From Hemicentrotus pulcherrimus (taxonomy: Eukaryota; Echinodermata; Echinoidea; Camarodonta; Strongylocentrotidae), in the NCBI GenBank assembly GCA_003118195.1, contig BEXV01000682.1, positions 114,293 through 139,292 on the forward strand: a stretch of DNA of 25,000 nucleotides. The letters are read 5' to 3'. The notes beneath the pieces are model-generated. The model did no database searches. It had not been told where the DNA came from and saw only the letters and a program-made list of their open reading frames with translations. Made by a program: the position numbers and the translations under genes. The stretch's first letter is position 1; each line of letters starts with the position of its first letter. Shown one piece after another: positions 11,897 through 21,622 of this stretch.

Positions 11897-12499
11897 CACA
11901 AAATCATTTTGACCTGGGTTCAAGAAAATGCCAAGAACCTACTTCACTTTTTCTTTGTAATGTATCTTGAGGCCACAGTGTATATCCATAACTAATACAA
12001 ACCAAAATAAGGGTAATAAAATGCAAGCTCTATTGACAGAACCATAAATACTGTTAAAATTCCATATAATATTTTTGTACACAAGTGCAGTATTCACATA
12101 ATATGATACAATGAAATGGCAAGGATTGAATGCAAATGGTCAAATCAAATATGGATGAAATATATGATACTTCAAACAAGAATAAAAGACAGCAACAAAT
12201 AAAACTGAAGAGAAGTTCTACATGACAAAAAACATTTCCAATGCAGCTTGGTACACATCACAACACACAAGCATTCGTTAATCGATAAATGTATAAATGT
12301 AAAGTCATCATCCAAACAATTACGGTATAATAATGCCTGTTGTCGTAATTGTGATAAAAGTTTGGAGAGCAAAGATAAACGAGTCAAGCTCCTCTACAAT
12401 AATGCAGATCTGAAGATATACGGTTGCTGTTAAATGACGGAAGCTTTTACATGATGATCTAAAGACATGACTGTTCCCTTGATGCTGTGCCATCTTGGA
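11897..12499. other. unassigned AT-rich sequence
   Basis: No exon, RNA gene or repeat recognised. The open frames at 12172-12387 (minus) and 12248-12433 (plus) overlap on opposite strands and have no motif. Confidence 0.45.
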
Positions 12500-12552
12500 G
12501 CCAGAAGGTCTTTAACTCATATACTTAAACACAGTGTTAGCGCCCTTCTGGC
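12500..12552. other. compact 53-nt hairpin-forming sequence
   Basis: The arms 12500-12516 and 12536-12552 pair over 17 positions with two single mismatches and one G-T pair. The outer nine pairs (GCCAGAAGG with CCTTCTGGC) are perfect, and the loop is 19 nt. The fold is possible from either strand. It is somewhat short for a typical animal pre-miRNA, and I do not recognise a known seed. It may be a degenerate repeat end. Confidence 0.4.
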
Positions 12553-12982
12553 ATTGAACAGATGATATCAGTGCCCTTTAGACTTAACATACAGTCGTAC
12601 AACAAGCTCCATGTTTATGTTTCATAGGACAAGACTGGAAAACACTTGGTCTCTGTACTATATCAACTTCTCCTTGAAATTACTGACCGTGATGTGGGAA
12701 ACTTCCAATAACTGGGCGTGAATGGCACTATTTGCAACGTGAATAATATTTTGATACACTAATTAAAAGGTCACTCTATTAATATTGACTCCATCCCGGG
12801 GTGAAATTTACAGAGAACGAACAATTATGAATATACCAAAACATGGAAGGAATACAGCCTGGGAGGCCGGCCGTTGGGAGATACGTCCAATGGAACAGAA
12901 ACTGAATTTTAAACACAAACAGTCGTCTTTAGAAGTTACATGCAATTACGCGGTTCAAGAAGCCCTTTTCTCTCTGGCAAAG

Positions 12983-13070
12983 CCCCCTCCCTTTTCTCTA
13001 CCTCTCTCCTTCTGACCGTTTTTTTTTTTTTTCTTCTCCGTTTCTTTCTCCCCTCTTCCTCTCCGTTTCT
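12983..13070. repeat. polypyrimidine/polypurine tract
   Basis: An 88-nt plus-strand tract of C and T with only about six purines, including a run of 14 Ts around 13019-13032. The complementary strand is polypurine. It lies in a more GC-rich block (12780-13280) that carries overlapping open frames on both strands. The plus open frame 12940-13185 is dominated by Ser, Phe and Leu from this tract and the minus one (12936-13169) by Arg, Lys and Glu, so neither is convincing. Such tracts can adopt triplex (H-DNA) structures. Confidence 0.7.
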
Positions 13071-13431
13071 GGAGGGGGTATTGACGGCGGAGAATGGTGA
13101 GGCGCAGCTAACAGTCAAAGTTGACTGGTTCATTGTGAGGTTAGAGAGGTCAGTCGTCTTTGTGTACATGAATGCAATGCCCTAGCTCCCTCGCTTAAAT
13201 TACAGATTTCAAATTCCCTTTGACGTAATCTTGACTGGTAGACTTGGCTGCCTATTCTCCGGCCCTCCAGTTTCACTGGATTCTGTAAAACAAATTCTAG
13301 GATTCAATCAGACTAGCTAGATTATAATCAGTAACAGCTCTTTAAAAAAACGTTTTGGCCAAAGGTTGGAGTTTGCTACACTTACTTTGGAGGTACAAAA
13401 AGTATTAATATAATAATACTGTCTGATTGTA

Positions 13432-13437
13432 TTTATT
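13432..13437 (-). promoter_or_regulatory. candidate polyadenylation signal AATAAA (distal)
   Basis: A canonical AATAAA on the minus strand, about 650 nt downstream of the meteorin-like stop codon. It is the second such hexamer after the stop. Whether it is used cannot be told from sequence. Confidence 0.3.
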
Positions 13438-13547
13438 GAAAATGGAGGTTTATAGAGAGAAAAGTCCATCGAGTGGCTTTGAGAGGGTTGGAGAAAAAAG
13501 GTAGTTTTACAATTTGAACTGAAGTACAGGTCAAATGTTTCCTTCGT

Positions 13548-13553
13548 TTTATT
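13548..13553 (-). promoter_or_regulatory. candidate polyadenylation signal AATAAA (proximal)
   Basis: The first canonical AATAAA on the minus strand after the meteorin-like stop codon, about 530 nt downstream. A 3' UTR of about 550 nt ending just below this point would be ordinary, but longer UTRs are possible. Confidence 0.4.
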
Positions 13554-14081
13554 TACCCAGATAACTTTTTGCAGTTTCACTACACTTAGTATAACTTCTA
13601 CAGATGGAGTCATGTTCATACACAAACAAAGTTTTCATCATACAATTTTACCTTGGTAAAATAAGGATAGCTTAAAGAGGTGACATATTAGGTACAAAAG
13701 ATTAAACTTTGCTTGGAATATGAACATGGGCATAGAGGAACAATCTGTTTGTTTTGCTGCTTGAAGCATCAGGTGTAGAAGAGGTCATGGAGAGACATAA
13801 ACAGAAGACTGATAACAATCTGAGCTTGGCCTTGATCAATGTTTAGCTAAAGACAGAGAAAAACACCTTGAAAACCAATCAGTCTGATGTTGAGATAGCT
13901 GAACTCCTCTTCTAAACATGCATCCTGGGAAACGTCCTTATGAGGTCATCTGACAGGCAAGTGACCTCTCGGTCAGTGAGTCAAAGCCCAGATGGACTGC
14001 CGGATGTTGGACATGGTGAAGACGCGGGTGGCTAGCTGAAGCAGCATGTGACGATATCATCTGTTGCACACATGTGTTCAT
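13554..14081 (-). other. METRNL: probable 3' UTR of the meteorin-like gene
   Basis: Sequence directly downstream of the TGA at 14082-14084 and upstream of the first AATAAA. The part next to the stop (about 13930-14081) is clearly richer in G+C than the rest. It also contains a frame-shifted open stretch (13973-14047) with coding-like third positions, discussed under findings. Assignment as UTR is by position only. Confidence 0.45.
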
Positions 14082-14425
14082 TCATTCGATGTACCTGTGA
14101 TGGTTGTGTCCAAGAATGGGTGTGAGATCACAGGGACTGATTCCAGCCTCGTCCACCTCTCTAGCCACCTTCTTGACCACCGACAGATGCGCAACGCACC
14201 CCAGTTGTGCCCTACCCAAGACGATCTGGCCAGTCATGAGGTAGTGGCCTTCCAGTTTCTTGACCCCGCACCTGGTGGGAGTCGTGATAAGGCCGTAGTA
14301 CCGACTGTGCTTGCCCGGCAGGAACACCGGGTCTCTCTGTCTGTACACCATTCCTGCGGCAACATTGATGTATGTCTCCCTCGTGCTCTCTTCCGGGGTG
14401 ACGGCCAGCATGCGACCCTTGATAG
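14082..14425 (-). CDS. METRNL: meteorin-like protein, terminal coding exon (C-terminal netrin-like part)
   Basis: Meteorin and meteorin-like are secreted proteins with an N-terminal CUB-like half and a C-terminal netrin-like (NTR) half. In vertebrates they act as extracellular signals in glial/neuronal development and in muscle, fat and immune tissue. This exon opens after a good acceptor (TTTCTCCTGCAG on the minus strand) and finishes the split codon of the exon at 15238-15294, giving F-A-I-K-G. It encodes 113 residues plus TGA. Family landmarks visible in order are VYRQRDPVF, TPTRCGVKKLEGHYLMTG, LGRAQLGC and ISPCDL. They match the family's RxxCGV, Gx(Y/F)LFxG, FGEARLGC and (N/H)PCEV positions, and the three cysteines of this exon are all present. 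The tail after SPCDL runs about 14 residues further, slightly longer than in mammals as I remember them. The NTR fold is shared with TIMPs and netrins, but the LGC and PC spacing favours meteorin. I cannot tell METRN from METRNL. Confidence 0.88.
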
Positions 14426-15237
14426 CTGCAGGAGAAATGAGAAGGAAAAAATGAGATGGAAATGGAATAAGTCATAAGGATTTAATTAAAAAAGGAATAA
14501 GTCACAAGAAATTAATCAAAATAGGAATAAGTCATACATGTAAGGGCTTAATTAAAATAAATAGGTTTCACAAGTTCATTTTGATTGAAAACTGAAAACA
14601 GATGAAAATTCAATTTTTGTTTAGACCTGGTACAAATGGCTCAACCGTTTAATACATGTACATGTATGTAACCATCTTTATAACTAGAGATGCAAGTTAT
14701 TCTTTAACCATGATATCTTGATTCCAACAACATCTCCATGTAATTTTGCAATTTCAAAAAGTATGTACTATTCACTGCCAAAGTATGATTAATGTGGCAT
14801 TGAGATTGACCAGTTTCTTTTTTCTCCCAGCTACCATTATTAAACTTACCTGGTACCCCATTAACCCAATTTAAATCTAATATTCCAATTTCTATTATAC
14901 TTTTAATAAACAGCACATCCTATTCCATTGTACTTGATTATTTCCTATTCGATTCTCCAGCCAGTAATCGTTTCACGAACATAAACTTATCAAAATCATC
15001 TTTTACTAATAACTAATAAGTTCATTTGAATAGAAAACCTACAGTGTACTATAAATCAGAAATGTCAGTTAAACTAAAAAATGTTTAAAAAATCAGTTTT
15101 AAATATTCATATTGGCTCAGTATTTAAATCCATTTAGAACCAAAATCTTAAGCGAAGGAAACAACTTCTTTTTTGCACAGTTAATTTGCAGGTTTTATTG
15201 ACAGAAAACTTAAATCACACAATGTAAACAGACTTAC
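14426..15237 (-). other. METRNL: 812-bp intron of the meteorin-like gene
   Basis: A GT-AG intron on the minus strand: donor TTTG|GTAAGTC at the 15238/15237 boundary and acceptor CTCCTGCAG at 14426. The interior is AT-rich and contains the 30-bp minisatellite (14464-14560) and three TACATGTA palindromes (14535, 14653, 14659). The minus-strand open frame 14704-14916 inside it has no motif. Confidence 0.85.
14464..14560. repeat. 30-bp minisatellite, three units
   Basis: Three successive units each begin GGAATAAGTCA and continue into TTAATTAAAA or TTAATCAAAA: 14464-14493, 14494-14523 and 14524-about 14560. The third carries a short insertion containing TACATGTA. The array starts 39 bp inside the intron from the terminal-exon acceptor. 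Confidence 0.85.
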
Positions 15238-15294
15238 CAAAGTCACTGCTGCAAAATGCAGCGACGATTTCACCGCCTTCACACTTTCCGCATT
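15238..15294 (-). CDS. METRNL: meteorin-like protein, penultimate coding exon (57 bp)
   Basis: A short exon bounded on the minus strand by acceptor ATATTTACAG and donor GTAAGTC. It enters with two bases of a split codon and leaves with one base, G, that joins CT of the next exon to encode Ala. The intact codons read CGKCEGGEIVAAFCSSDF. That is the start of the netrin-like half: a CxxC pair followed ten residues later by a cysteine and an SDF motif, matching CxxC...(A/V)CTSDF in vertebrate meteorins. Numbering from its first cysteine, the joined fragment has cysteines at 1, 4, 14, 71, 95 and 117, the six expected for this half. Too short for ORF searches, it is supported by frame continuity, splice sites and homology together. 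The open frame 15181-15570 in another phase is fortuitous. Confidence 0.85.
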
Positions 15295-18200
15295 CTGTAA
15301 ATATAACCAAACAAAGAGAAAAGTTTGATAAATACATGAAATATAAGAAATACAATGCAAATATGGTATATACAAGGACAAATAATTTTTCAATGAACTT
15401 CTAGATGAGATACACCTCGCTGGAACAATGGCAACCTGACGTAAGCTGCCATATGATAGAAATTGTATTGCTTTAAATGAACTGTATGTAAATACATAGT
15501 GGAAACAGAGCATGATAAATGCATTCCACCATGTCTGTTCAACAAACAAAAATACAAGTAGTATATTCATTCTGTAAGCTCAGAAGCCATAGCTTGCAAG
15601 GTCCCAACCTCATTATTGCATGCTTACTTTAAAGAAGTAAACACAACCAGCGTCTAAAGCATGTAGTCTAATTTAAGTTGAGTCAGGTACCTTCCGTGCC
15701 ATAGAATTCTTAAAAATATTAAAGATTTAAAGAAAAGGAACTTATACAGGTGTAGCACAATACAAGTGTCTTATACAGGTTGGAAAATATGAAACTATCT
15801 ACACTGCATAGGCTGCAAAAAAGTAAAAACTCATCAAGAAACTTCAATGAGAATCATGCTTTATGAATATATTATTTGTGTTTGATTAGAAAATATAAAC
15901 AAAAATAAAAATTGAACTTCTTTATCTTTTGCATTTACAGTTATAATAGAACTGTAGGGTTCAGTGGAGAAAAACCTTTGGAATTGATTTGACCAATTGC
16001 CACTCTTTTAAACCTAAAATAATTAGTTGAGTTTATGATGCATGATGCCTTGCAATACCACTGAACATCTGTTTTCACTTTCTCTGTAGACGATTATGAA
16101 AATAATTGATTTGAGTTTCATGGAAATTTCACCTGCTACCAATTACACAGCCCAGTTGGAAGGATTAATCAATCGTGGAAAAGATAGGAAGGTTATTCTC
16201 ACGATTCTCACACACAAATTGCATCAAATTGCAAATAATAATGCACCAGATTGTTTCAATTTGATTGCTAAGCTACCTTTTATAGTTGTTCCTAAGATTA
16301 ATTCCTACCGATTCAACAGGTTCACATTCTCTATTTCAAGAAAATAAGGGAGCATAGATTTACATCTTTTATTACTATTTTAAGAACCCGTTTCACTGAT
16401 TAGAGAAGTTTAGTTTGGTTTGGTTTTAATACACTGTAGTCTCTTTGCGTACATGTATGGACTAGTTCTTATGAACACTGGGTGTGGTTCTAGAATAATG
16501 ATTAATGATTTGGGGGCTTGAGATTCTTACATTCATTTTCTACATGTTCCTCACTTAAACTTGTTTATAATCAAGAAAAATTGTGGGGCTTAAAGAATAT
16601 TCTTTTCTTAAGGGGGGCTTGGGGGTTCAAGCCCCCCCCCCCNCCCCTCCCTCTAGAACTGCTTCCTAATAACTGTGATAAACAGGAATGAAAGAGAAAA
16701 TTGAACAATTCTAGGCCTTGCATTTGTGACAAAGCAAACATTCTAGTACTTAAATTTCATTATCCATACTGCTCTCTATTTGACCCTCGGGTGTTGTGGA
16801 CTGTTTGAGATACCATACAATGTACAGATGTTCCAGGCAAATAGTGGTTATTAAATCATTGTAATCTTAAATTATTATTGGAAACCATCAAGCCTTCTGT
16901 TATTTTCTCTTTCGTCCATTACCTTTGCATCTTGCACATTGCTAGTAAAATTGCTAGCCATTTCTACAAGTTACAATTAAAGTTCTCAATAAATCAACAT
17001 AATTCGAATGAAGCATTATACCTTTGTGCATAGGCAACAGGAATGTCAAGCCTAATTACAGAAAGGGAATGCAATCAAAGTTCAGACAAGTTTCCAGTTT
17101 ATATCAGCAGGGTATCACCATTCAGGAGTTGTGTTCACACTTTGAATTTCTTCCACTTTAAATCATCAACAATTTACTTTTCTTACTTAGAATGATAATC
17201 AGAGTATGAATGCTTTTTTCACTTCACTGCAAACTTATCTTCACAAAATTGAATGAGAATAAAAAACGAATATGTTTGAATTATATATTTCAGAAGGGAA
17301 TTGGCTTTTCTACAGAGAAATTGCCAATAAACCCAATGTCAATTAAAATCATAAAGAGCTATTATCGCCAAAAAAAAACTGTTATGACTATAAAAGAATA
17401 ATTCATTTCCTATCACACAAAATGTGACAAGAAGAAAAAAAAGGAAATATATTTGGTTAAAATCACTAGTGGCAAAAGTCAAACGCTCATTCAACTGTTT
17501 GTTAAACATGAATGCAGTCAGCGGCTTCTGCAGGAGACAATCGCAAACAAAGCTATTGACTATTATTGGAGCCTGGTTAATCTCTTGACTCCCAAATACC
17601 CTATTATCCTGAAATACAAAAGACTTTGAGCTTTTTATACCCACTTCCTATTGACAAGTTCTCTGCACCTGCTGGTTTGTTTGGCGATGGTAAACATTTC
17701 ATATCATTAAAAATTTGTGGAGGAGCTCTAATATGAACCATGGAGTTAAAACTTGGAGCAATTTAATGTCTGTGCAATGTAAGAAGGCATAGTCGATTTA
17801 CACGTAAACAAATGTTTCGCAGTGCACATGCATGGCAATGTGCATCTACCTTATAATACATTCATATGCATTTAGTATGTGTTAACGTTGTTTACATTTA
17901 CAAGGTACAATGTACATATTTATTTGAGAATCAAGATTGGACTGCACAAGGTGCCAATAGTGACATTCTTCATCAGTAGAACATTTTAACCCATCTGAGA
18001 CAGTTTTATGTTCATCAAACAGGCACTTCCTTTTTTATGATATAAATATGGTTGAAATCATTTAATACTTTTCTAGACTTCGTCATATTCGGAGTAAATG
18101 TCAGGTTTTATTTGACCTGGCATTGTTTTTACTTCTAATTTCTAAGAGCAGATATAAAGTCGTGGTTGAACTTGATACCTGAGCAATAGGTCCTCAAGGA

Positions 18201-18362
18201 GGAGCACAAGATGAAATCAAAGGTGGAGTGTAGCATGGAAGAAGGGGAGAATATCTAACGCTTTATGAAATAATAATGTATATATCCACCACAACTATAT
18301 CCACAAAAAACTATAATTATTAAACAATTAATGCTATACTATTTAAGTTTCCTTAACAAACA
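15295..18362 (-). other. probable upstream intron of the meteorin-like gene; no exon recognised
   Basis: Immediately 5' (minus strand) of the 57-bp exon begins the AG-terminated intron. I searched the minus strand for the CUB-like half (its conserved cysteines and Trp-Gly-rich start) and found no splice-flanked match here. Open frames at 16096-16347 (plus), 17210-17401 (plus) and 17339-17644 (minus) have no motif. A TACATGTA palindrome lies at 16450-16457. Confidence 0.5.
16612..16650. repeat. G-run/C-run hairpin with an ambiguous base
   Basis: GGGGGGCTTG (16612-16621) and CAAGCCCCCC (16628-16637) form a 10-bp perfect stem around a GGGGTT loop. The C-run continues to an N at 16643. The pattern looks like a repeat terminus, and the N is a base-call uncertainty in a homopolymer. 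Confidence 0.6.
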
Positions 18363-19981
18363 TGTAAGCCCACTCGCTGTTAAAAACTCAACAAATAAAT
18401 AAACATGAACTTTGAATAAAGACATATCACATGCTTGTTAGCTTGATGGGTTCCATAAGGGTTAAACGTTTAAAGCTAAAGACCAGTTATGGTCATGCGA
18501 TTGCATTGTGAAAGAAACGTTGTGAAATCGATCAGAAAAGGTTGATCATCTAGCATATAAGTATTGGTGTGTATTGCAAGGTTCTGGAATCATCAAAATG
18601 ATAATAAATTTGGCCCAGTATTTGTAAAGTTACAAGCACGTTACACAGAAAGATGTATATGGGACTATACGCACACATGCACGACATGTGCGTTTATCTC
18701 TCACAGGCCATAGATAAACTAATTTACCAAATATATCAATTATTAGGTGGTTTTTTGGCAAATATTTTATCATCATGTATTAGTAAAAACATATTCTTTC
18801 ACATGATTGGTAATGAGAGCTTCCATTTCATTTTTTGAAATTTGGGCGTTTCCAATACTGGTCTTTACCTTTAAACTAAATTTTTAATTGATGAGATGAA
18901 AGTGTATTTCTCTTCAATACAAATATCACAAGTATCACAAATAGCAAGAGAAATTGAAAAGAGAATAACTACATTGTACCCTTATCCCTTCTGTATGGAT
19001 ACAATTGCTGATACTGATATTGAGACCTTTGTAACCATAATGCCTAGCTATTCCAATTTCATGGTGTGACAAATAAGAATCACATTTAGGAGTCCTACAT
19101 GTATGACTCATAGTTGTAATCTGTTTTCAAGACTTTTACCAAGTCTTTTCAGTCTAAATTTGTAATGTCTTTTCGGCATCTTCTCCAGTACAAAAGTTAA
19201 GGTGTCCTTTGAAAATGTTTTTCAACACACCATGAGGTTATAAACTTATGATTAATATGCCCTGCATTTAAAGCCAGATTTGCACCTATTATCGTCTAAG
19301 GGTGTCCAGCGGTTAGATTTTACACTTATAAATTCATGGAGGGGGGGGGCCTACCCATGCCTCAAATTTTATTCACTTTTGCTTGAATTTTTCTTTTGAG
19401 ATTTGCTGACCCCGATGCGGCTGTGTTAATCATGGGCAAAGTCCTGCGATTGGACAATGGTGTCCTGTAAGGTGGCACACACTTCAACCCAAGGGTGGTA
19501 GTAGCGAAGGTGTGAGGCGCACAATGGAGAACCTACAATTAAACGGGATTTCAATTTCAAGGCAGTGTTGTGAAATGGGATTGAGATAGGGCATGGTGTG
19601 AGAGCCTAAAGTTTCTTGTTATTCTACTACCTGTGCAGAGCTGCCAACCTTGTGCGACCAAAAAAAGGAATCATGATGGCAGAAAAAAGGAATTTCAAGC
19701 AAAAAAAAGGAATTCATAAAAACGAAACTTACAACCACGGGCGATACACTTCCAATGCAGAAATTCATTCATTCATTGTGCTGTTTTTTCCGTACAAGCA
19801 GGAATTGGGGGGGGGGTATTAATTTTGGTATTACCGGCATTTCATTCTTTTTGGGAATCTTTTTTTTTCAAGTATGTTTTAAATTTAGTTATTAAAAAAA
19901 ACGACATATTTTATGAAGAAAAAACATAATACCATAATTTGGAGGAAAAAGCGGAGTAATTCCGGCAAAAATGGAATGGTT
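18363..19981. repeat. tandem duplication, copy 1 (1,619 bp)
   Basis: Identical to 19984-21602 at a constant offset of 1,621 bases. Landmarks checked, including homopolymer lengths such as the nine-G run near 19341, agree with no indel. The copy ends in GGAATGGT and is followed by T and N. No recognised gene lies inside; the 61-codon and 68-codon open frames in it recur exactly in copy 2. Its right end contains the left end of the hAT-like element (from about 19636) but lacks that element's right terminus. Confidence 0.95.
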
Positions 19982-19983
19982 TN
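19982..19983. other. junction with an ambiguous base
   Basis: T followed by a single N joins two identical 1,619-bp blocks. A lone N here probably marks a contig join or unresolved base. Confidence 0.8.
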
Positions 19984-21602
19984 TGTAAGCCCACTCGCTG
20001 TTAAAAACTCAACAAATAAATAAACATGAACTTTGAATAAAGACATATCACATGCTTGTTAGCTTGATGGGTTCCATAAGGGTTAAACGTTTAAAGCTAA
20101 AGACCAGTTATGGTCATGCGATTGCATTGTGAAAGAAACGTTGTGAAATCGATCAGAAAAGGTTGATCATCTAGCATATAAGTATTGGTGTGTATTGCAA
20201 GGTTCTGGAATCATCAAAATGATAATAAATTTGGCCCAGTATTTGTAAAGTTACAAGCACGTTACACAGAAAGATGTATATGGGACTATACGCACACATG
20301 CACGACATGTGCGTTTATCTCTCACAGGCCATAGATAAACTAATTTACCAAATATATCAATTATTAGGTGGTTTTTTGGCAAATATTTTATCATCATGTA
20401 TTAGTAAAAACATATTCTTTCACATGATTGGTAATGAGAGCTTCCATTTCATTTTTTGAAATTTGGGCGTTTCCAATACTGGTCTTTACCTTTAAACTAA
20501 ATTTTTAATTGATGAGATGAAAGTGTATTTCTCTTCAATACAAATATCACAAGTATCACAAATAGCAAGAGAAATTGAAAAGAGAATAACTACATTGTAC
20601 CCTTATCCCTTCTGTATGGATACAATTGCTGATACTGATATTGAGACCTTTGTAACCATAATGCCTAGCTATTCCAATTTCATGGTGTGACAAATAAGAA
20701 TCACATTTAGGAGTCCTACATGTATGACTCATAGTTGTAATCTGTTTTCAAGACTTTTACCAAGTCTTTTCAGTCTAAATTTGTAATGTCTTTTCGGCAT
20801 CTTCTCCAGTACAAAAGTTAAGGTGTCCTTTGAAAATGTTTTTCAACACACCATGAGGTTATAAACTTATGATTAATATGCCCTGCATTTAAAGCCAGAT
20901 TTGCACCTATTATCGTCTAAGGGTGTCCAGCGGTTAGATTTTACACTTATAAATTCATGGAGGGGGGGGGCCTACCCATGCCTCAAATTTTATTCACTTT
21001 TGCTTGAATTTTTCTTTTGAGATTTGCTGACCCCGATGCGGCTGTGTTAATCATGGGCAAAGTCCTGCGATTGGACAATGGTGTCCTGTAAGGTGGCACA
21101 CACTTCAACCCAAGGGTGGTAGTAGCGAAGGTGTGAGGCGCACAATGGAGAACCTACAATTAAACGGGATTTCAATTTCAAGGCAGTGTTGTGAAATGGG
21201 ATTGAGATAGGGCATGGTGTGAGAGCCTAAAGTTTCTTGTTATTCTACTACCTGTGCAGAGCTGCCAACCTTGTGCGACCAAAAAAAGGAATCATGATGG
21301 CAGAAAAAAGGAATTTCAAGCAAAAAAAAGGAATTCATAAAAACGAAACTTACAACCACGGGCGATACACTTCCAATGCAGAAATTCATTCATTCATTGT
21401 GCTGTTTTTTCCGTACAAGCAGGAATTGGGGGGGGGGTATTAATTTTGGTATTACCGGCATTTCATTCTTTTTGGGAATCTTTTTTTTTCAAGTATGTTT
21501 TAAATTTAGTTATTAAAAAAAACGACATATTTTATGAAGAAAAAACATAATACCATAATTTGGAGGAAAAAGCGGAGTAATTCCGGCAAAAATGGAATGG
21601 TT
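19984..21602. repeat. tandem duplication, copy 2 (1,619 bp)
   Basis: Direct repeat of copy 1 with no difference that I could find. Unlike copy 1, it continues past GGAATGGTT into TAGCAGGCAG and the complete right terminus of the hAT-like element, so this copy carries the intact context. Confidence 0.95.
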
Positions 21603-21616
21603 AGCAGGCAGCTCTG
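21257..21616. mobile_element. hAT-like non-autonomous transposon, 360 bp
   Basis: The termini are CAGAGCTGCC at 21257 and its exact reverse complement GGCAGCTCTG ending at 21616. A CAG...CTG end is typical of hAT elements. The flanks carry a perfect 6-bp direct repeat, CCTGTG (21251-21256 and 21617-21622), which fits a target-site duplication; classical hATs make 8 bp, but 5-6-bp variants are described. The interior holds several AAAAAAAGGAAT-type runs and matched ATTACCGGC / ATTCCGGC motifs but no transposase. The left portion recurs at 19636-19981 in the duplicated block. Confidence 0.75.
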
Positions 21617-21622
21617 CCTGTG

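Noticed and set aside
12936..13185. Overlapping open frames on both strands in the pyrimidine tract
   Set aside because: Low-complexity Ser/Phe/Leu on one strand and Arg/Lys/Glu on the other follow from the tract itself.
14212..14475. Second minus-strand open frame overlapping the terminal exon
   Set aside because: It is a different phase of the same exon and runs through the splice acceptor into the intron; the meteorin motifs are in the other phase.
14064..14477. Plus-strand open frame of 137 codons over the meteorin exon
   Set aside because: It is the antisense of the minus-strand exon, which has splice sites, frame continuity and family motifs; the plus frame has none.
14082..15294. TIMP (metalloproteinase inhibitor) as the identity of the NTR-type exons
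   Set aside because: The CxxC and FC-S-D start also fits TIMPs, but the RCGV, LGxAxLGC and SPC(D/E) spacing matches meteorins, and a second C-terminal TIMP cysteine module is absent.
15181..15570. 129-codon minus-strand open frame over the 57-bp exon
   Set aside because: It reads the exon in the wrong phase and is otherwise aromatic-rich translated intron.
16612..16650. GGGGGTTCAAGCCCCC resembling a tRNA T-arm or SINE B box
   Set aside because: No A box, anticodon arm or acceptor stem is found at suitable distances upstream; it is better explained as a G/C homopolymer hairpin.
18653..18838. 61-codon open frame present identically at 20274-20459
   Set aside because: Its perfect repetition only reflects the duplicated block; the peptide has no motif and the surrounding DNA is non-coding.
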